Below are positions 40,501 to 41,043 of a stretch of DNA of 41,043 bases, piece after piece. How positions within the stretch are numbered: position 1 is the first letter of the stretch; each line of letters opens with the position of its first letter. The notes below the pieces were generated by a model. That model was not told the origin of the DNA. It was given only the letters and a program-made list of their open reading frames with translations, and searched no databases. Source of the stretch: an uncultured Acidimicrobiales bacterium (GTDB taxonomy: Bacteria > Actinomycetota > Acidimicrobiia > Acidimicrobiales > SZUA-35); contig CALHCB010000127.1 in the NCBI GenBank assembly GCA_937930695.1, positions 1 through 41,043 on the forward strand. The letters run 5' to 3'. Position numbers and translations under genes: made by a program.

Positions 40501-41043
40501 CGACGCTGGTACTCCGTGCTCGTGACCATCGAGCCGATGAGCTCGGGTTTGCGGTTTTGGCCGATCAAGCTCGTCCCCGCAGTGAGCTCGGACGAGGTTG
40601 GCAAACGGTCGAACAGGCCGACGTAGGCAGCAATCACCTCCGACGTTGGACCAGCGCTGAGCCGGTGTTCGATGCTCTCTGAGATCTCGAGGAGCAGTCG
40701 CCCCCTGGGCATCCCATCACCGAGTCGTCCGGTCCAGAAAACGAGCCCCGCGAGCTCGGGCGGCCGATTCAGAATCGTTTGATAGACCCTGGTCACGAAT
40801 TCCTGGTCAGAGAGACTCGTTCCAAGCTCGAATTGAGCCGAGTCCGCGAATCGAGTCGCGATGGTGGTGAGGTCTTGGCCTGACCGATGCTGATCGATCC
40901 AGAATTCGATACCGACGGCGTCGGGAACACGACCGAGAAATCCGAGGTAGAGCCGAGCGATGGAGGCGTGCGCACTGAACTCCGGCTGGTCGAGAAGTTC
41001 GGTGAGAGCCGGTCCGGGCCCCATCGCTATCACCGCAGCTGCG
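40488..41043 (-). CDS. DUF4214 domain protein, partial
   Basis: The 3' end of a gene that continues beyond the right edge; the frame is open at base 41043. The visible ~185 residues hold one and a half copies of the DUF4214 repeat: RLYLGFLGRVPDAVGIEFWIDQHRSGQ with a DSAQFELGTSL, and FVTRVYQTILNRPPELAGLVFWTGRLGDG with an ISESIEHRL. DUF4214 repeats are common in secreted or surface proteins such as allergen-like and hemolysin-type proteins; the function and any signal peptide are outside the window. Cofactors or catalysis are not seen. Confidence 0.78.
   Translation of the reverse strand, partial: AAAVIAMGPGPALTELLDQPEFSAHASIARLYLGFLGRVPDAVGIEFWIDQHRSGQDLTTIATRFADSAQFELGTSLSDQEFVTRVYQTILNRPPELAGLVFWTGRLGDGMPRGRLLLEISESIEHRLSAGPTSEVIAAYVGLFDRLPTSSELTAGTSLIGQNRKPELIGSMVTSTEYQRRIAR

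Overview
The window is GC-rich bacterial chromosome, densely coded, with about forty protein genes. Many start with GTG, gaps are short, and there is no mobile element, CRISPR array, rRNA or recognisable tRNA. Four things point to an actinobacterium: an F420-pathway enzyme (FO synthase, C-terminal part), a DUF3151 gene, a four-gene 'conservon' (cvnA-D), and widespread leaderless-type starts with a TAnnnT hexamer 6-8 nt before the start codon. The mix of acyl-CoA enzymes, a K+-type membrane pyrophosphatase and DUF5522/DUF4214 proteins suggests the class Acidimicrobiia (Ilumatobacter-like). The lineage is an inference; no marker gene proves it.

Layout. 1-4.9 kb: end of FO synthase, a LOG-family nucleotide hydrolase, a convergent PAS-GGDEF diguanylate cyclase, and four small or unrecognised genes. 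5.1-9.7 kb: a minus-strand run pyk > patatin-like lipase > DUF3151 > mobA > rnd. 9.8-16.3 kb: a histidine phosphatase, then lipid genes (acyl-CoA dehydrogenase, flavin reductase, SirB1-type protein, thioesterase-like protein, acyl-CoA synthetase, crotonase). 16.3-20.9 kb: an MFS exporter divergent from a glycerophosphodiesterase plus gamma-glutamyltransferase pair, and a second crotonase. 20.9-24.2 kb: a DUF5522 gene, a candidate small RNA, a small orphan coupled to an alpha/beta hydrolase, a nitroreductase, a small membrane protein and an SDR oxidoreductase. 24.3-29.5 kb: the conservon cvnA-B-C-D with a divergent DUF4388 (PATAN) protein and an XRE-like regulator. 29.6-35.6 kb: gltBD. 35.8-41.0 kb: M18 aminopeptidase, membrane pyrophosphatase, a glutamate-dehydrogenase-like protein and the end of a DUF4214 protein.

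How the parts fit. Most of the window is central metabolism (pyruvate kinase, glutamate synthase, pyrophosphatase) plus acyl-CoA turnover. The conservon region is the main signalling island: a membrane histidine-kinase-like sensor with a repetitive Ser-Phe-acidic tail, a Roadblock protein, a DUF742 protein and a small GTPase, flanked by two further regulatory-type genes.

The most unexplained signals are non-coding: a roughly 100-nt transcription unit at 21135-21271 with a consensus promoter and an intrinsic terminator; a symmetric bidirectional promoter at 17551-17574; and perfect palindromes or inverted repeats over the promoters of the acyl-CoA dehydrogenase (11642-11661), pyk (9696-9717) and SDR (24266-24279) genes.
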